From Salibacterium qingdaonense (GTDB lineage: Bacteria; Bacillota; Bacilli; Bacillales; Marinococcaceae): 64,000 bases of DNA. The position numbers and the translations under genes are program-made. A model generated the notes under the pieces. That model was not told the origin of the DNA, did no database searches, and saw only the letters and a program-made list of their open reading frames with translations. The stretch is taken from the NCBI RefSeq assembly GCF_900114715.1, contig NZ_FOTY01000016.1:1-64000 (forward strand). The letters are read 5' to 3'. Each line of letters starts with the position of its first letter. Position 1 is the stretch's first letter. Positions 16,717 to 26,020 of this stretch are shown here, in pieces.

Positions 16717-16736
16717 AAATCTAATCGATTAGATTT
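16717..16736. promoter_or_regulatory. LacI-type operator upstream of tctC
   Basis: AAATCTAATCGATTAGATTT, a perfect 20-base palindrome 100 bases upstream of tctC and just after the LacI gene. It shares an 18-base core with the site upstream of the LacI gene. Confidence 0.85.
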
Positions 16737-16760
16737 AATAAAAAAGAAAGTTCGGCTTGT

Positions 16761-17774
16761 TTAATAAACCCTTTGACTGCCACATGTATTTCGAACAATA
16801 AGGCTGGTATCGAGAACAATATTCTGAAATGATTCATTGGTATCCTTATCATTAATTTTTTCGATCAACATCTGCATGGCCTGTCTACCTATCTCATATC
16901 TCGGTACATGCACAGTAGTCAACTGCAGCGAAGAGGTCATAAATAAATCATCGTAGCCTATAATAGCAACATCATCAGGAATAAACATCCCTGCATCTTT
17001 GACGGCGTCCATAGCACCTACAGCCATAAGATCTGAACTGGAAAAAATGGCAGTTGGTCTATCATTACTTGAAGAATTTAGTAATTGCATTACTCCGTTG
17101 TAACTGGTGTCGTAATCCGTTTTTCCTTCCACGATCCAATCCGGTCGCAGTGGCAGTTCTGCATCATTCATGGCTGCTTCAAAACCTTTTTTTCGATTAA
17201 TGCTTACAGTTGATCCCAGCAGTCCTTCAATAAACGCTATTTTTTCATGTCCGTTTGCTATGAGATGGCGGGCAGCTTCATACCCTCCAGAGTAATTGTC
17301 AGCGGTTACAGAATCTACAGCAAGACTTTCTATACTACGATGTGCAAACACGACTGGTATCGGAGTTTCCAGCAAAGACTCAACTTCCGCCATATCTTTT
17401 TCCATGGCATTAGCTAAAATGAGACCATCAATTCCTCCCTGCCGAACTTGATTAACAGCACCAGAAAGCTGTTCTTCTTTATCTTCGGTATTAATCATAA
17501 TTAATGTAAAACCATTTTCTTTTGCTACGTCCTGACAACCTTTTGCAAGATCAGGATAGAAAGGGTTCGTGATATCAGGAAGTACTAACGCAATAGTATG
17601 GTTTTTCTTCACTCTCAAGCGCCTTGCAATCTCATTGGGAACATAATTCAGTTCATCAATTGCTTTGAGAACTTTGGCTTTCATTTCATCGCTGACCGGC
17701 CGGTCATTCAAAACGTATGATACAGTTGCAACGGAGACTCCTGCTTTCCTGGCAATATCTTTAATAGTGACCAA
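16761..17774 (-). CDS. LacI-family transcriptional regulator of the TTT operon
   Basis: A LacI/GalR repressor of about 337 residues. The N-terminal helix-turn-helix and hinge read TIKDIARKAGVSVATVSYVLN ... RRLRVKKNHTIALVLPDITNPFYPDLAKG, followed by the periplasmic-binding-protein-like ligand domain. The start by spacing to AGGAG is TTG 17774; a GTG at 17783 is too close to that site. A palindrome matching the one before tctC sits 18 bases upstream, so it should control itself and the adjacent transporter operon. The effector is probably the imported acid or a breakdown product (inference). Confidence 0.92.
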   Translation of the reverse strand: MVTIKDIARKAGVSVATVSYVLNDRPVSDEMKAKVLKAIDELNYVPNEIARRLRVKKNHTIALVLPDITNPFYPDLAKGCQDVAKENGFTLIMINTEDKEEQLSGAVNQVRQGGIDGLILANAMEKDMAEVESLLETPIPVVFAHRSIESLAVDSVTADNYSGGYEAARHLIANGHEKIAFIEGLLGSTVSINRKKGFEAAMNDAELPLRPDWIVEGKTDYDTSYNGVMQLLNSSSNDRPTAIFSSSDLMAVGAMDAVKDAGMFIPDDVAIIGYDDLFMTSSLQLTTVHVPRYEIGRQAMQMLIEKINDKDTNESFQNIVLDTSLIVRNTCGSQRVY

Positions 17775-17792
17775 CTTCTCCACTCCTAAGGA

Positions 17793-17810
17793 AATCTAAT
17801 CGATTAGATT
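17793..17810. promoter_or_regulatory. LacI-type operator upstream of the regulator gene
   Basis: AATCTAATCGATTAGATT, a perfect 18-base palindrome with the same core as the site at 16717-16736. Confidence 0.83.
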
Positions 17811-17950
17811 GATTTTAGTATACGTTCTAAAACTTTTGAATGTCAATATAATTTTCTGTATTTTCTATTACGATGTTTTTAGTCCCTATGTTTTAAACAG
17901 AATTTGTTATAAGATGGAATCAAATAGAAGTCAATCTAGGATGATACATA

Positions 17951-18709
17951 ATGAGGCAGTTATTCTACTTTGGATGGGAGCAGGCGAAGTCCTGTGTTTT
18001 TCCCCTTGTTATTTTTCTCAGTCTCGGCCTGACTCAGGTGGTTAGTGTTCCCGGACTGGCACGGTATGACCTGATTTTTCTGATTTGTATAGCGGCGCAG
18101 GCACTGATGCTTGTTTCCCGCATGGAAACGATGGATGAGTTGAAAGTGATTGGTGTGTTTCATCTTATCGGACTGGCGCTCGAATTGTACAAAGTACACA
18201 TGGGGTCCTGGAGTTATCCGGAGGAGGCCGTGACAAAAGTGTACGGAGTGCCGCTGTACAGCGGGTTTATGTATGCCAGTGTGGCAAGTTACATGTGTCA
18301 GGCATGGCGGAGGCTTAATCTCCACCTTACCCACTGGCCGCCGACATGGTCAGTAATGCTGCTCAGTGCAGCCATCTATTTCAACTTCTACACCCACCAC
18401 TTTATCTATGATGTCCGCTGGATTCTGAAAATCCTCACCCTTTTTGTGTTTCTGCGTACCATGGTGTTCTTCACAGTAAGATCCTCGACCTACAAAATGC
18501 CGTTGTCCCTGGCGTTTGTTCTGATTGGGTTTTTCATCTGGGTGGCGGAAAATATCGTAACCTTTTTAGGCGGCTGGAGCTATCCGCACCAGCAGAGTGG
18601 ATGGGATATCGTCCACCTCGGAAAAATAAGTTCGTGGCTGCTGCTTGTTATTGTCAGCTTTCTGATTGTAGCGATATTAAAGCATTTAAAAACTGCGCAA
18701 AGACCGTAA
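17951..18709 (+). CDS. DUF817 family integral membrane protein
   Basis: A 252-residue membrane protein with seven or eight hydrophobic segments. Conserved polar motifs lie between them: LELYKVHMGSWSYPE, GVPLYSGFMYASVASYM, NFYTHHFIYDVRW and WVAENIVTFLGGWSYPHQ. The repeated GSWSYP/GWSYPH elements and His pairs are features of the DUF817 family, whose function is not established. It is one of few plus-strand genes left of the origin and stands alone; its ribosome-binding site is weak. A bidirectional terminator separates it from the S-layer-homology gene. Confidence 0.85.
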   Translation: MRQLFYFGWEQAKSCVFPLVIFLSLGLTQVVSVPGLARYDLIFLICIAAQALMLVSRMETMDELKVIGVFHLIGLALELYKVHMGSWSYPEEAVTKVYGVPLYSGFMYASVASYMCQAWRRLNLHLTHWPPTWSVMLLSAAIYFNFYTHHFIYDVRWILKILTLFVFLRTMVFFTVRSSTYKMPLSLAFVLIGFFIWVAENIVTFLGGWSYPHQQSGWDIVHLGKISSWLLLVIVSFLIVAILKHLKTAQRP

Positions 18710-18739
18710 AATACCAGGGTTCAGTATACAAATTTAAAA

Positions 18740-18772
18740 CAAGAGGGTCCAAACACATTGGGACCCTCTTGT
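18740..18772. terminator. Bidirectional intrinsic terminator
   Basis: CAAGAGGGTCC pairs with GGACCCTCTTG around AAACACATTG. It lies between the converging DUF817 and S-layer-homology genes, with T-runs on both sides. Confidence 0.85.
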
Positions 18773-18785
18773 TTCCGTAAGACCT

Positions 18786-20462
18786 CTATTCCTCGTCTAT
18801 TGATTCTATTAATTCTTTTTCAAGATCGATACGATAGCTTTCCCTGCTGCTTTCCTCCGCATTTTTCAAATGAATCTCTATTTCCTGGTTCTCCATCTCT
18901 GTCTGCATCTGTTCATATCCCTGGTTCAGCGTTTCCTGCACGACAATGTCTCCATCACGGATGCCAAGTAAATAAGTATTGTCTCCATACGCATGGGTGA
19001 AAGCCATCAATCCATCGTCTCCTGCTTTTTCCGTACGAGCGGTGGCGTATTCTAAAGACCAGCCCCCTATTTCTTTTTCAACCGAGTTCCAAGTCCGTTC
19101 ATCGCCATCAAAGCGAAATAGTCCGGAGGATCTTTCAAAAGCGAATATATCATTTCCAAAAGCTACGAAGTCATAAAAATCACCGCCTCGAATCGTCGTC
19201 CGCTCATCCGTATCCGGGTTAATGGCCAACAAACCTTCAGGGGAGCCTGAAAAGATAAGTCCTTCTGTGACCTCTAAATCAAAGGAATTCATTCCCATAA
19301 TACGTTCTTTGTTGGAACCATCCATATTCATATGAAACGTCTCACCTTTGTTACTATAATACATCCGGTCTTTATATCTCTCGAAGACATAATAGTCGTC
19401 GTCATTATTTTCATATCCTTTTTCCCGTTCTTTAAAATCGTCCTCGAAAATTATCTCCCGGTTGGAACCATCCAGCTCCGCCTTCTTCCAAGAGGTGACG
19501 TTCTCCTGTTGATCGTATCCAACGTAGTACAAATGATTTTCATAGATGTGAGGATTATTGACCGATTCATCGAGTACTTTTTCCTCATCACTTCCATCTG
19601 TGCGTACGCGGTGTAAATGATAAATCTCTCTGTTGGAACCAGCTTCTGTGCTGTCACTTAACAAATAATATATCCAATCCCCTTTTTCTAACAGAACCAT
19701 TCCTTCTTTTATTCGAGGATTTCTCTCGTCAGCAGCCAATACCCTTTCTGTCTGACCCGCGGAATTGGTTCGGATGATTTCATGATCTTTTATCGTATAT
19801 GTCCAGTCATCCTTGCTCACTTCGACTCCACGTTGAGCTTCATTCGAGGTTTGCTCTTCTTCCCCGCTGCTTAATGCGTTTTGAAGAAATACAGAAAACT
19901 GAGCCCGGGTGGTCGCGTTCCCGGGACGAAAAGTCCCATCTTCATAACCTGTTGTAATATCCTGCGAAACTGCCGTGCTGATCGCTTCAATAGCCCAGTA
20001 ATCCGCTGGAACATCGCTGAAACTCTCCTGCCCGGAGGTCTCCCAGTCAAAACTATTCTGCAGAACCACAGCCATTTGGGCGCGGGTAATATGTTCTCCC
20101 GGACGGAATATCTCCCCGTTTCCGGACATGATTTCCTCTTCCGACACGGCATTAATAATATTTTTTCGGTCATATTCAGCGGAAATATCTTCATAAGCAG
20201 CATCGGGACGGTCAGTGACCTCAAGATCCAATGCTTTTACAATCATAGAAGCCGCCTGAATACGTGTAATTGGTTGATTTGGTTGAAAAGTTCCATCCGG
20301 ATAACCGCTGATTATATTTTGTTCCGATAAAGAACGAATGCTTTCATCCGCCCAAAATTCATCCGAAACATCCGAGTAATTCGCCGCCTCGACGTCGGAT
20401 CCACTGCATGCCATTCCAACTGTCCCCATAAATAGAACAGCCAAAGCTATAAATTTTCTCAT
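18786..20462 (-). CDS. S-layer-homology (SLH) protein with DUF5050-type propeller
   Basis: A 558-residue secreted protein. A signal peptide (residues 1-27, with a possible but weak lipobox before Cys19) is followed by three SLH domains (about 28-210): YSDVSDEFWADESI, then ISGYPDGTFQPNQPITR, and TTGYEDGTFRPGNATTRAQF in the third. These bind secondary cell-wall polymer. Residues 225-480 hold repeated YYxxxD/SNRE-type strands (GSNREIYHL, DGSDEEKVL, DGSNREIIF, DGSNKERIM), a DUF5050-like beta-propeller. The C-terminus is charged and Gln/Glu-rich. Function unknown; probably a surface-anchored sensor or scaffold. Confidence 0.85.
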   Translation of the reverse strand: MRKFIALAVLFMGTVGMACSGSDVEAANYSDVSDEFWADESIRSLSEQNIISGYPDGTFQPNQPITRIQAASMIVKALDLEVTDRPDAAYEDISAEYDRKNIINAVSEEEIMSGNGEIFRPGEHITRAQMAVVLQNSFDWETSGQESFSDVPADYWAIEAISTAVSQDITTGYEDGTFRPGNATTRAQFSVFLQNALSSGEEEQTSNEAQRGVEVSKDDWTYTIKDHEIIRTNSAGQTERVLAADERNPRIKEGMVLLEKGDWIYYLLSDSTEAGSNREIYHLHRVRTDGSDEEKVLDESVNNPHIYENHLYYVGYDQQENVTSWKKAELDGSNREIIFEDDFKEREKGYENNDDDYYVFERYKDRMYYSNKGETFHMNMDGSNKERIMGMNSFDLEVTEGLIFSGSPEGLLAINPDTDERTTIRGGDFYDFVAFGNDIFAFERSSGLFRFDGDERTWNSVEKEIGGWSLEYATARTEKAGDDGLMAFTHAYGDNTYLLGIRDGDIVVQETLNQGYEQMQTEMENQEIEIHLKNAEESSRESYRIDLEKELIESIDEE

Positions 20463-20576
20463 AAGTCCTCCATTACTAACATTTTCTTATGTCAACTTAT
20501 CAATTCTTATTTATTCATGTAAATAGATTTTGAAGGTTTAACATCACGGCTGTTGATTATGCAAATATAGGAAGCG

Positions 20577-20772
20577 TTTCGTTGGACTCCGCCTTTCCTG
20601 CCCGCTTTCACCCTCCGGGCACAAGAGCGACATCTGCTCGAACTCCCGTCGGTCGTTCTCCCAGTGTCTCCTTAGCCGCAGGGCGTCGCCTCAGCTACCG
20701 GGAAAATCACCCGGTGATCTTCGGCTGACGCTTCTCCCGCTGGAGTCGGGCAGACGGCTCCGTCCAACGAAA
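20577..20772. repeat. Intergenic repeat element with inverted ends
   Basis: The 482-base space between the SLH gene and the NAD(P)-binding gene holds a GC-rich block whose ends TTTCGTTGGAC (20577-20587) and GTCCAACGAAA (20762-20772) are perfect inverted repeats. Inside are CCGGG-rich hairpins and no open frame. It resembles the dispersed 'TTTCGTTGGACTCCGC' intergenic repeats I know from halophilic and alkaliphilic Bacillaceae; copy number cannot be tested here. Confidence 0.7.
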
Positions 20773-20888
20773 AAGAAGGGGGGGATACATGCTTTGATCA
20801 CAGATGCACCCTCCTCATAGAATCCTTCCCCATTCCTTTATATGGTAAATCAACAGGCGTGGTTTAACATGAAACACTTTATATAAAA

Positions 20889-20919
20889 TATCTCCCTGAC
20901 ATCACAAATCAGGGAGATA
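20889..20919 (-). terminator. Intrinsic terminator after the NAD(P)-binding gene
   Basis: TATCTCCCTGA pairs with TCAGGGAGATA, and the minus strand continues TTTTATAT. It ends the transcript of the gene at 20946-21596. Confidence 0.8.
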
Positions 20920-20945
20920 ATCGTCATCCATATTTTCGAATCAGT

Positions 20946-21596
20946 TTAGAGAGAGTTGACCGCTTGTTTAATGTGCGTATTGCCGCCTACCAGCTGAAAT
21001 TGTTTTCCAATCGTTGAATCGTTTTCGAGGCAGGCGGTGATGACGTCTGCCACATCCTGCCGCGGCACTTCCCCGCGGTCCACTTCCACTTGTGCCTGCA
21101 CCTGGCCGGTTCCTTCTTCATTGGTCAGCATGCCGGGCTGCACGATGGTATAATCCAGGTCGGATGCTTTCAGCCATTCATCGGCGTAATGTTTCGCGGC
21201 GACATACGGCGAGAATGATTCAGGAGCTTCGAGAATGGCTTCGCGGCTCGTATCAAACGAGCTGACCATCACAAACCGTTTCACTCCGGCCTGTTCCGCC
21301 GCCTTGATCGTTTTTACCGCTCCATCCAGATCAATCATCATTGTTTTATCTTTTCCGGTGTGCGGCCCGGAACCGGCCGTAAACACGACGGCGTCCATCC
21401 CTTCAGCAGCTTTGGCGATGGCATCGATACTGCTTTCAAGATCAACCACGGCAGTTTCTGCGCCAAGCTCTTTAAAATAAGACGCCTGTTCCTCTTTACG
21501 GATCATCGCTTTGGCTTTCAGCTTATCACTGTTTTGAATCGAAGATACGAGATGTTTACCAATCTGGCCGTTTGCGCCGACAACAAGAACGTTCAT
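20946..21596 (-). CDS. NAD(P)-binding oxidoreductase of the YhfK/NmrA-like atypical SDR group
   Basis: A 216-residue Rossmann-fold protein. NVLVVGANGQIGKHLV is the dinucleotide-binding loop, VVFTAGSGPHTG follows, and VSSFDTSREAI and YVAAKHYADEWL (Tyr-x-x-x-Lys-like) give an atypical SDR active site. B. subtilis YhfK and YwnB are of this type; their substrates are not defined. The ATG at 21596 is better spaced from AGAAAGG than the ATG at 21605. It is flanked by terminators and stands alone. Confidence 0.88.
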   Translation of the reverse strand: MNVLVVGANGQIGKHLVSSIQNSDKLKAKAMIRKEEQASYFKELGAETAVVDLESSIDAIAKAAEGMDAVVFTAGSGPHTGKDKTMMIDLDGAVKTIKAAEQAGVKRFVMVSSFDTSREAILEAPESFSPYVAAKHYADEWLKASDLDYTIVQPGMLTNEEGTGQVQAQVEVDRGEVPRQDVADVITACLENDSTIGKQFQLVGGNTHIKQAVNSL

Positions 21597-21858
21597 ATGA
21601 TTCATCCTTTCTGCAGCAAAATGTTTTCTCTCATTATGTTACATTTCATTCCAGCACTTTCATCGTAACCTGCTTCCAAAAATGATGTCCAGTTATCCGC
21701 TCGCATGTCTTCGGCGGAACACTACAGACACTACGTGCATGCTTCCCGATTTTGGAAGGTTTAAACCCGCCGTGCATGTATTCCATCGTACGACTTTCTG
21801 CATCAGCGAAGGACTCGCCGCCGATTGGACACTGCCGGGCAGAACCTTTATGCCGCAT

Positions 21859-21890
21859 AAAAAAAGACACGGTTTTTACGACCGTGTCCT
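21859..21890 (-). terminator. Intrinsic terminator downstream of tRNA-Ser
   Basis: GACACGGT/ACCGTGTC around TTTTACG, followed on the minus strand by CTTTTTTATG. It ends the tRNA-Ser transcript. Confidence 0.8.
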
Positions 21891-21934
21891 GTCTGATTAG
21901 TTATTCGTTATGTATCGCGTAGTTGTTATGTAAA

Positions 21935-22027
21935 TGGCGGAGGAGGAGGGATTCGAACCCCCGCGGGGCGTTAACCCCCTGGCGGTTTTCAAGACCGCTC
22001 CCTTCAGCCGAACTTGGGTACTCCTCC
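21935..22027 (-). tRNA. tRNA-Ser (anticodon TGA)
   Basis: 93 bases with encoded CCA on the minus strand. The acceptor GGAGGAG pairs with CTCCTCC, the anticodon stem CGGTC-TTGAAAA-CCG has anticodon TGA, and the long variable arm is that of a class II tRNA; the T arm holds GGTTCGAATCC. It lies near serS, as in B. subtilis. Confidence 0.95.
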
Positions 22028-22119
22028 GTATGGCGCAGGCTGTTCTCTCAGCCGACAAACACAATAGTATCATATGAGATTATTCCCTGCAAGACTCTTT
22101 TTATACAGATTACGGACAG

Positions 22120-22572
22120 TCACTGCCGGATAACATAGGAAAACGAATCTTTATACTGTTTCAGTTCCACGTTAACATCCGCGCTTACTATGCCGTCAAT
22201 ATGCGCCAGTTCCTCATTCACAAACCGGACGAGGCTGTCATTGTCTTCGAAATAGGCCTGAATAATTAAATCGTGCTTTCCGGAAAATGCGCCGATGAAT
22301 CGTACTTCGGGGAACTGCTGCAGGCTCTTGGCGATATTGTCCTGTTCCCCCAGTTTTGTGGAGAACCCGATAATAGCCTGTACATACAATCCAACCTTAT
22401 TAGGGTTCGTATGAATAATGAATTCAAACACTTCATTTTCCAGCATTTTATTAATCCGCGACCGCACGGTTCCTTCACTCACATCAATATAACGGGAAAT
22501 TTCACTGTAAGACCGCTTGCCGTTTTCCTGCAGGTAGGAAAGAATTTTCATATCCGTCTGATCCAGTTTCAC
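22120..22572 (-). CDS. Lrp/AsnC-family transcriptional regulator
   Basis: A 150-residue Lrp/AsnC regulator. An N-terminal winged helix-turn-helix (LDQTDMKILSYLQENGKRSYSEISRYIDVSEGTVRSRINKML) is followed by a RAM/AsnC ligand domain with GAFSGKHDLIIQAYFED. The start is GTG 22572, 7 bases after GAGGAGG; a longer frame to 22701 includes a hydrophobic stretch unlike the family and has no ribosome-binding site. It lies downstream of serS on the same strand, separated by a GC-rich stem with no clear U-run. Target genes and amino-acid effector are unknown. Confidence 0.9.
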   Translation of the reverse strand: MKLDQTDMKILSYLQENGKRSYSEISRYIDVSEGTVRSRINKMLENEVFEFIIHTNPNKVGLYVQAIIGFSTKLGEQDNIAKSLQQFPEVRFIGAFSGKHDLIIQAYFEDNDSLVRFVNEELAHIDGIVSADVNVELKQYKDSFSYVIRQ

Positions 22573-22770
22573 GGGACGTTCCTCCTCTTTGGATAACGTT
22601 GAGGGTACACGAAAATCAGAATGACCGCCTTCGTAATATATTATAAAAGCTATAGTTATTATAAAAAAAATACAACCACGCTTGCAAGGCTTCCGCTCCA
22701 TTTGTTCGAATAATGCGAATACATACAGATCGGACCGGCTGGCATAAACAGCCGGTCCCCTTTCTGTTGT

Positions 22771-24060
<1,290 letters not shown>

Positions 24061-24124
24061 TCATTTTCTGCTGATTATCTTCTGTTATGGTGATGGAATC
24101 CAACGAGAAAAACTCCCGCCCCTT

Positions 24125-24345
24125 TGATGTAAAAAGGGACGGGAGTTGAGACCCGCGTTGCCACCCAAATTGCAGCATTCATACTGCCTCTTTGCACCCA
24201 GTAACGTGGATGAACCGGAAAAAAATACTGACGGGATGCCGTGTTCTTTTTTTCACTCCGGGCAGGATTTTCGATCATTCTGCAGCTGGTTCACAGCGGC
24301 CACCAGCTCTCTGCGTGTCAGAAATGCCGATACTATTGCCCGTCC
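24125..24345 (-). ncRNA. T-box leader (serine-responsive) upstream of serS
   Basis: On the minus strand the conserved T-box core TGGGTGGCAACGCGGG (24148-24165) is followed by ACTCCCGTCCCTTTTT, an overlapping terminator. Upstream are AGAGAGCTGGTGGCCG and an AGGACGGGCA/TGCCCG stem I. The specifier is probably a UCN serine codon (UCG or UCC) near 24265-24275, not certain. Uncharged tRNA-Ser should stabilise the antiterminator and turn on serS. Confidence 0.9.
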
Positions 24346-24397
24346 TTGATTTTTCCGATAGATAAACATTCCTATGATGAACAAACGCATCTTTGTG

Positions 24398-25003
24398 TTA
24401 CGTTACAGCGGTGTGTTCCGGAGCCGTTTCTTTAGATTCCCTCACCATCTGTACAAAATATTGATGAAACCGTGTGTCGTCCGTCAGTTCGGGATGAAAG
24501 GAGCAGGCAAGCAGATGGTTCTGCCGCGCTGCCACGATTTCCCCATTAAATGACGAGAGAACCTCCACATCATCTCCGGTGCTGGAGATGAGCGGCGCAC
24601 GGATAAACACCGCTTCAATATCTTCGGCTACATCTTTGACAACGAGTGTCGTTTCAAAACTTTCGCGCTGACGTCCAAAAGCGTTGCGCTGCACGTTCAT
24701 ATCCATCAGCTGCAGGTGCCCTTGCGGTTCCTGCGCGATACGGTCGGCCATCAGAATGAGACCGGCGCAGGTGCCAAATATGGGTTTCCCGGCAGCAGCG
24801 AACGCACGAAGCGGTTCATAAAACCCGTACTTATTGACGAGACGCCTCATCGTAGTGCTTTCACCGCCGGGAAAAACAAGGCCGTCCAGTGCCTCCAGCT
24901 GATCCGTACGCTTTACAATAACGGTTTCCACATCAGGAGCCTGCAGGCTTTTTATATGTTCCTGCACGGCCCCCTGAAGAGCAAGCACACCGATTTTCAG
25001 CAT
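24398..25003 (-). CDS. pdxT: Pyridoxal 5'-phosphate synthase glutaminase subunit
   Basis: A 201-residue class I glutamine amidotransferase. It has FPGGESTTMRRL, nucleophile Cys in FGTCAGLILMA and the catalytic His-x-Glu in CSFHPELT near the C-terminus. It makes ammonia from glutamine for PdxS, and the two form a 12+12 complex for vitamin B6 synthesis from ribose 5-phosphate and glyceraldehyde 3-phosphate. The ATG at 25003 follows AAAAGGAGGTG. The next gene upstream is pdxS, 15 bases away. Confidence 0.97.
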   Translation of the reverse strand: MLKIGVLALQGAVQEHIKSLQAPDVETVIVKRTDQLEALDGLVFPGGESTTMRRLVNKYGFYEPLRAFAAAGKPIFGTCAGLILMADRIAQEPQGHLQLMDMNVQRNAFGRQRESFETTLVVKDVAEDIEAVFIRAPLISSTGDDVEVLSSFNGEIVAARQNHLLACSFHPELTDDTRFHQYFVQMVRESKETAPEHTAVT

Positions 25004-25018
25004 ATGCCGCACCTCCTT

Positions 25019-25903
25019 TTACCAGCTGCGGTCCTGCATACGCTCCGACGGGTCAAGCGTGGACATTTCCAGTCCCTGCATGGCTGTACCAAGTCCTCTG
25101 GAAAGCCGGGCAATCAATTCATAATCCTGATAATGAGTGGTTGCTTCCACTACTGCTTTCGCGTACTTATCCGGATGTTCGGACTTAAATATACCCGATC
25201 CCACAAAAACACCGTCCGCGCCGAGCTGCATCATCAGTGCAGCATCAGCAGGCGTTGCAATACCACCGGCTGCGAAGTTTACTACAGGAAGCTTTCCTGT
25301 TTCTTTTATACCCAGAAGCAGTTCATAAGGAGCTCCCAGGTTTTTCGCTTCTGTCATCAGTTCATCTTTGGACATGCCGGCGACTTTATTTAACTCGGAT
25401 TGTACCATCCGCATGTGACGGACCGCTTCTACGATATTACCTGTACCTGGTTCCCCTTTGGTGCGCAGCATGGAAGCCCCTTCGCCTACACGGCGGAGTG
25501 CCTCTCCCAGATTACGCGCCCCACACACAAATGGAACGGTATATTCGCTCTTATCGAGGTGATATACTTCATCCGCCGGTGTGAGCACTTCGCTTTCATC
25601 GATATAATCCGCGCCCAGTGATTCAAGCACCCTGGCTTCCGCGATGTGTCCAATTCTTGCTTTTGCCATGACCGGAATGGATACAGCACTCATCACTTCT
25701 TCAACAATCGTCGGGTCGGCCATACGTGCCACACCGCCGGCTGCACGGATATCAGCAGGTACACGCTCCAATGCCATCACCGCTACAGCTCCGGCCTCTT
25801 CCGCGATTTTTGCCTGTTCAGCGTTCACGACGTCCATGATGACGCCGCCTTTCTGCATTTCCGCCATTCCTCGTTTTACTCTGTCTGTCCCTCTATCTGC
25901 CAT
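25019..25903 (-). CDS. pdxS: Pyridoxal 5'-phosphate synthase lyase subunit
   Basis: A 294-residue beta/alpha barrel protein, about the standard length of PdxS. Conserved segments are [53 protein letters not shown] and [20 protein letters not shown]. The catalytic lysine is in MAKARIGH or nearby. The start ATG 25903 follows CCAGGAGGA; an upstream frame lacks homology. It forms an operon with pdxT, the usual Gram-positive order. Confidence 0.98.
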   Translation of the reverse strand: MADRGTDRVKRGMAEMQKGGVIMDVVNAEQAKIAEEAGAVAVMALERVPADIRAAGGVARMADPTIVEEVMSAVSIPVMAKARIGHIAEARVLESLGADYIDESEVLTPADEVYHLDKSEYTVPFVCGARNLGEALRRVGEGASMLRTKGEPGTGNIVEAVRHMRMVQSELNKVAGMSKDELMTEAKNLGAPYELLLGIKETGKLPVVNFAAGGIATPADAALMMQLGADGVFVGSGIFKSEHPDKYAKAVVEATTHYQDYELIARLSRGLGTAMQGLEMSTLDPSERMQDRSW

Positions 25904-26020
25904 CTTCCATTCCTCCTGGTCCTTCGTTATATCGTTTCGTTCCGTATCGTGTATCAAGAACAAGACGTGATGGTATCATTTATTATAACACTACCACCTA
26001 TGCGAATAAACACCCAGGCC

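Noticed and set aside
20596-20760. CRISPR-like or riboswitch-like structure in the GC-rich intergenic block
   Set aside because: There are no regularly spaced identical repeats, and no known riboswitch core was found; the inverted ends fit a dispersed repeat better.
21646-21870. 74-codon frame downstream of tRNA-Ser on the minus strand
   Set aside because: It spans the tRNA-Ser terminator hairpin, lacks a ribosome-binding site and shows no known motif.
22731-22762. Terminator between serS and the AsnC-type gene
   Set aside because: The stem GACCGGCTG/CAGCCGGTC is strong, but no T-run follows on the minus strand, so termination is not supported.
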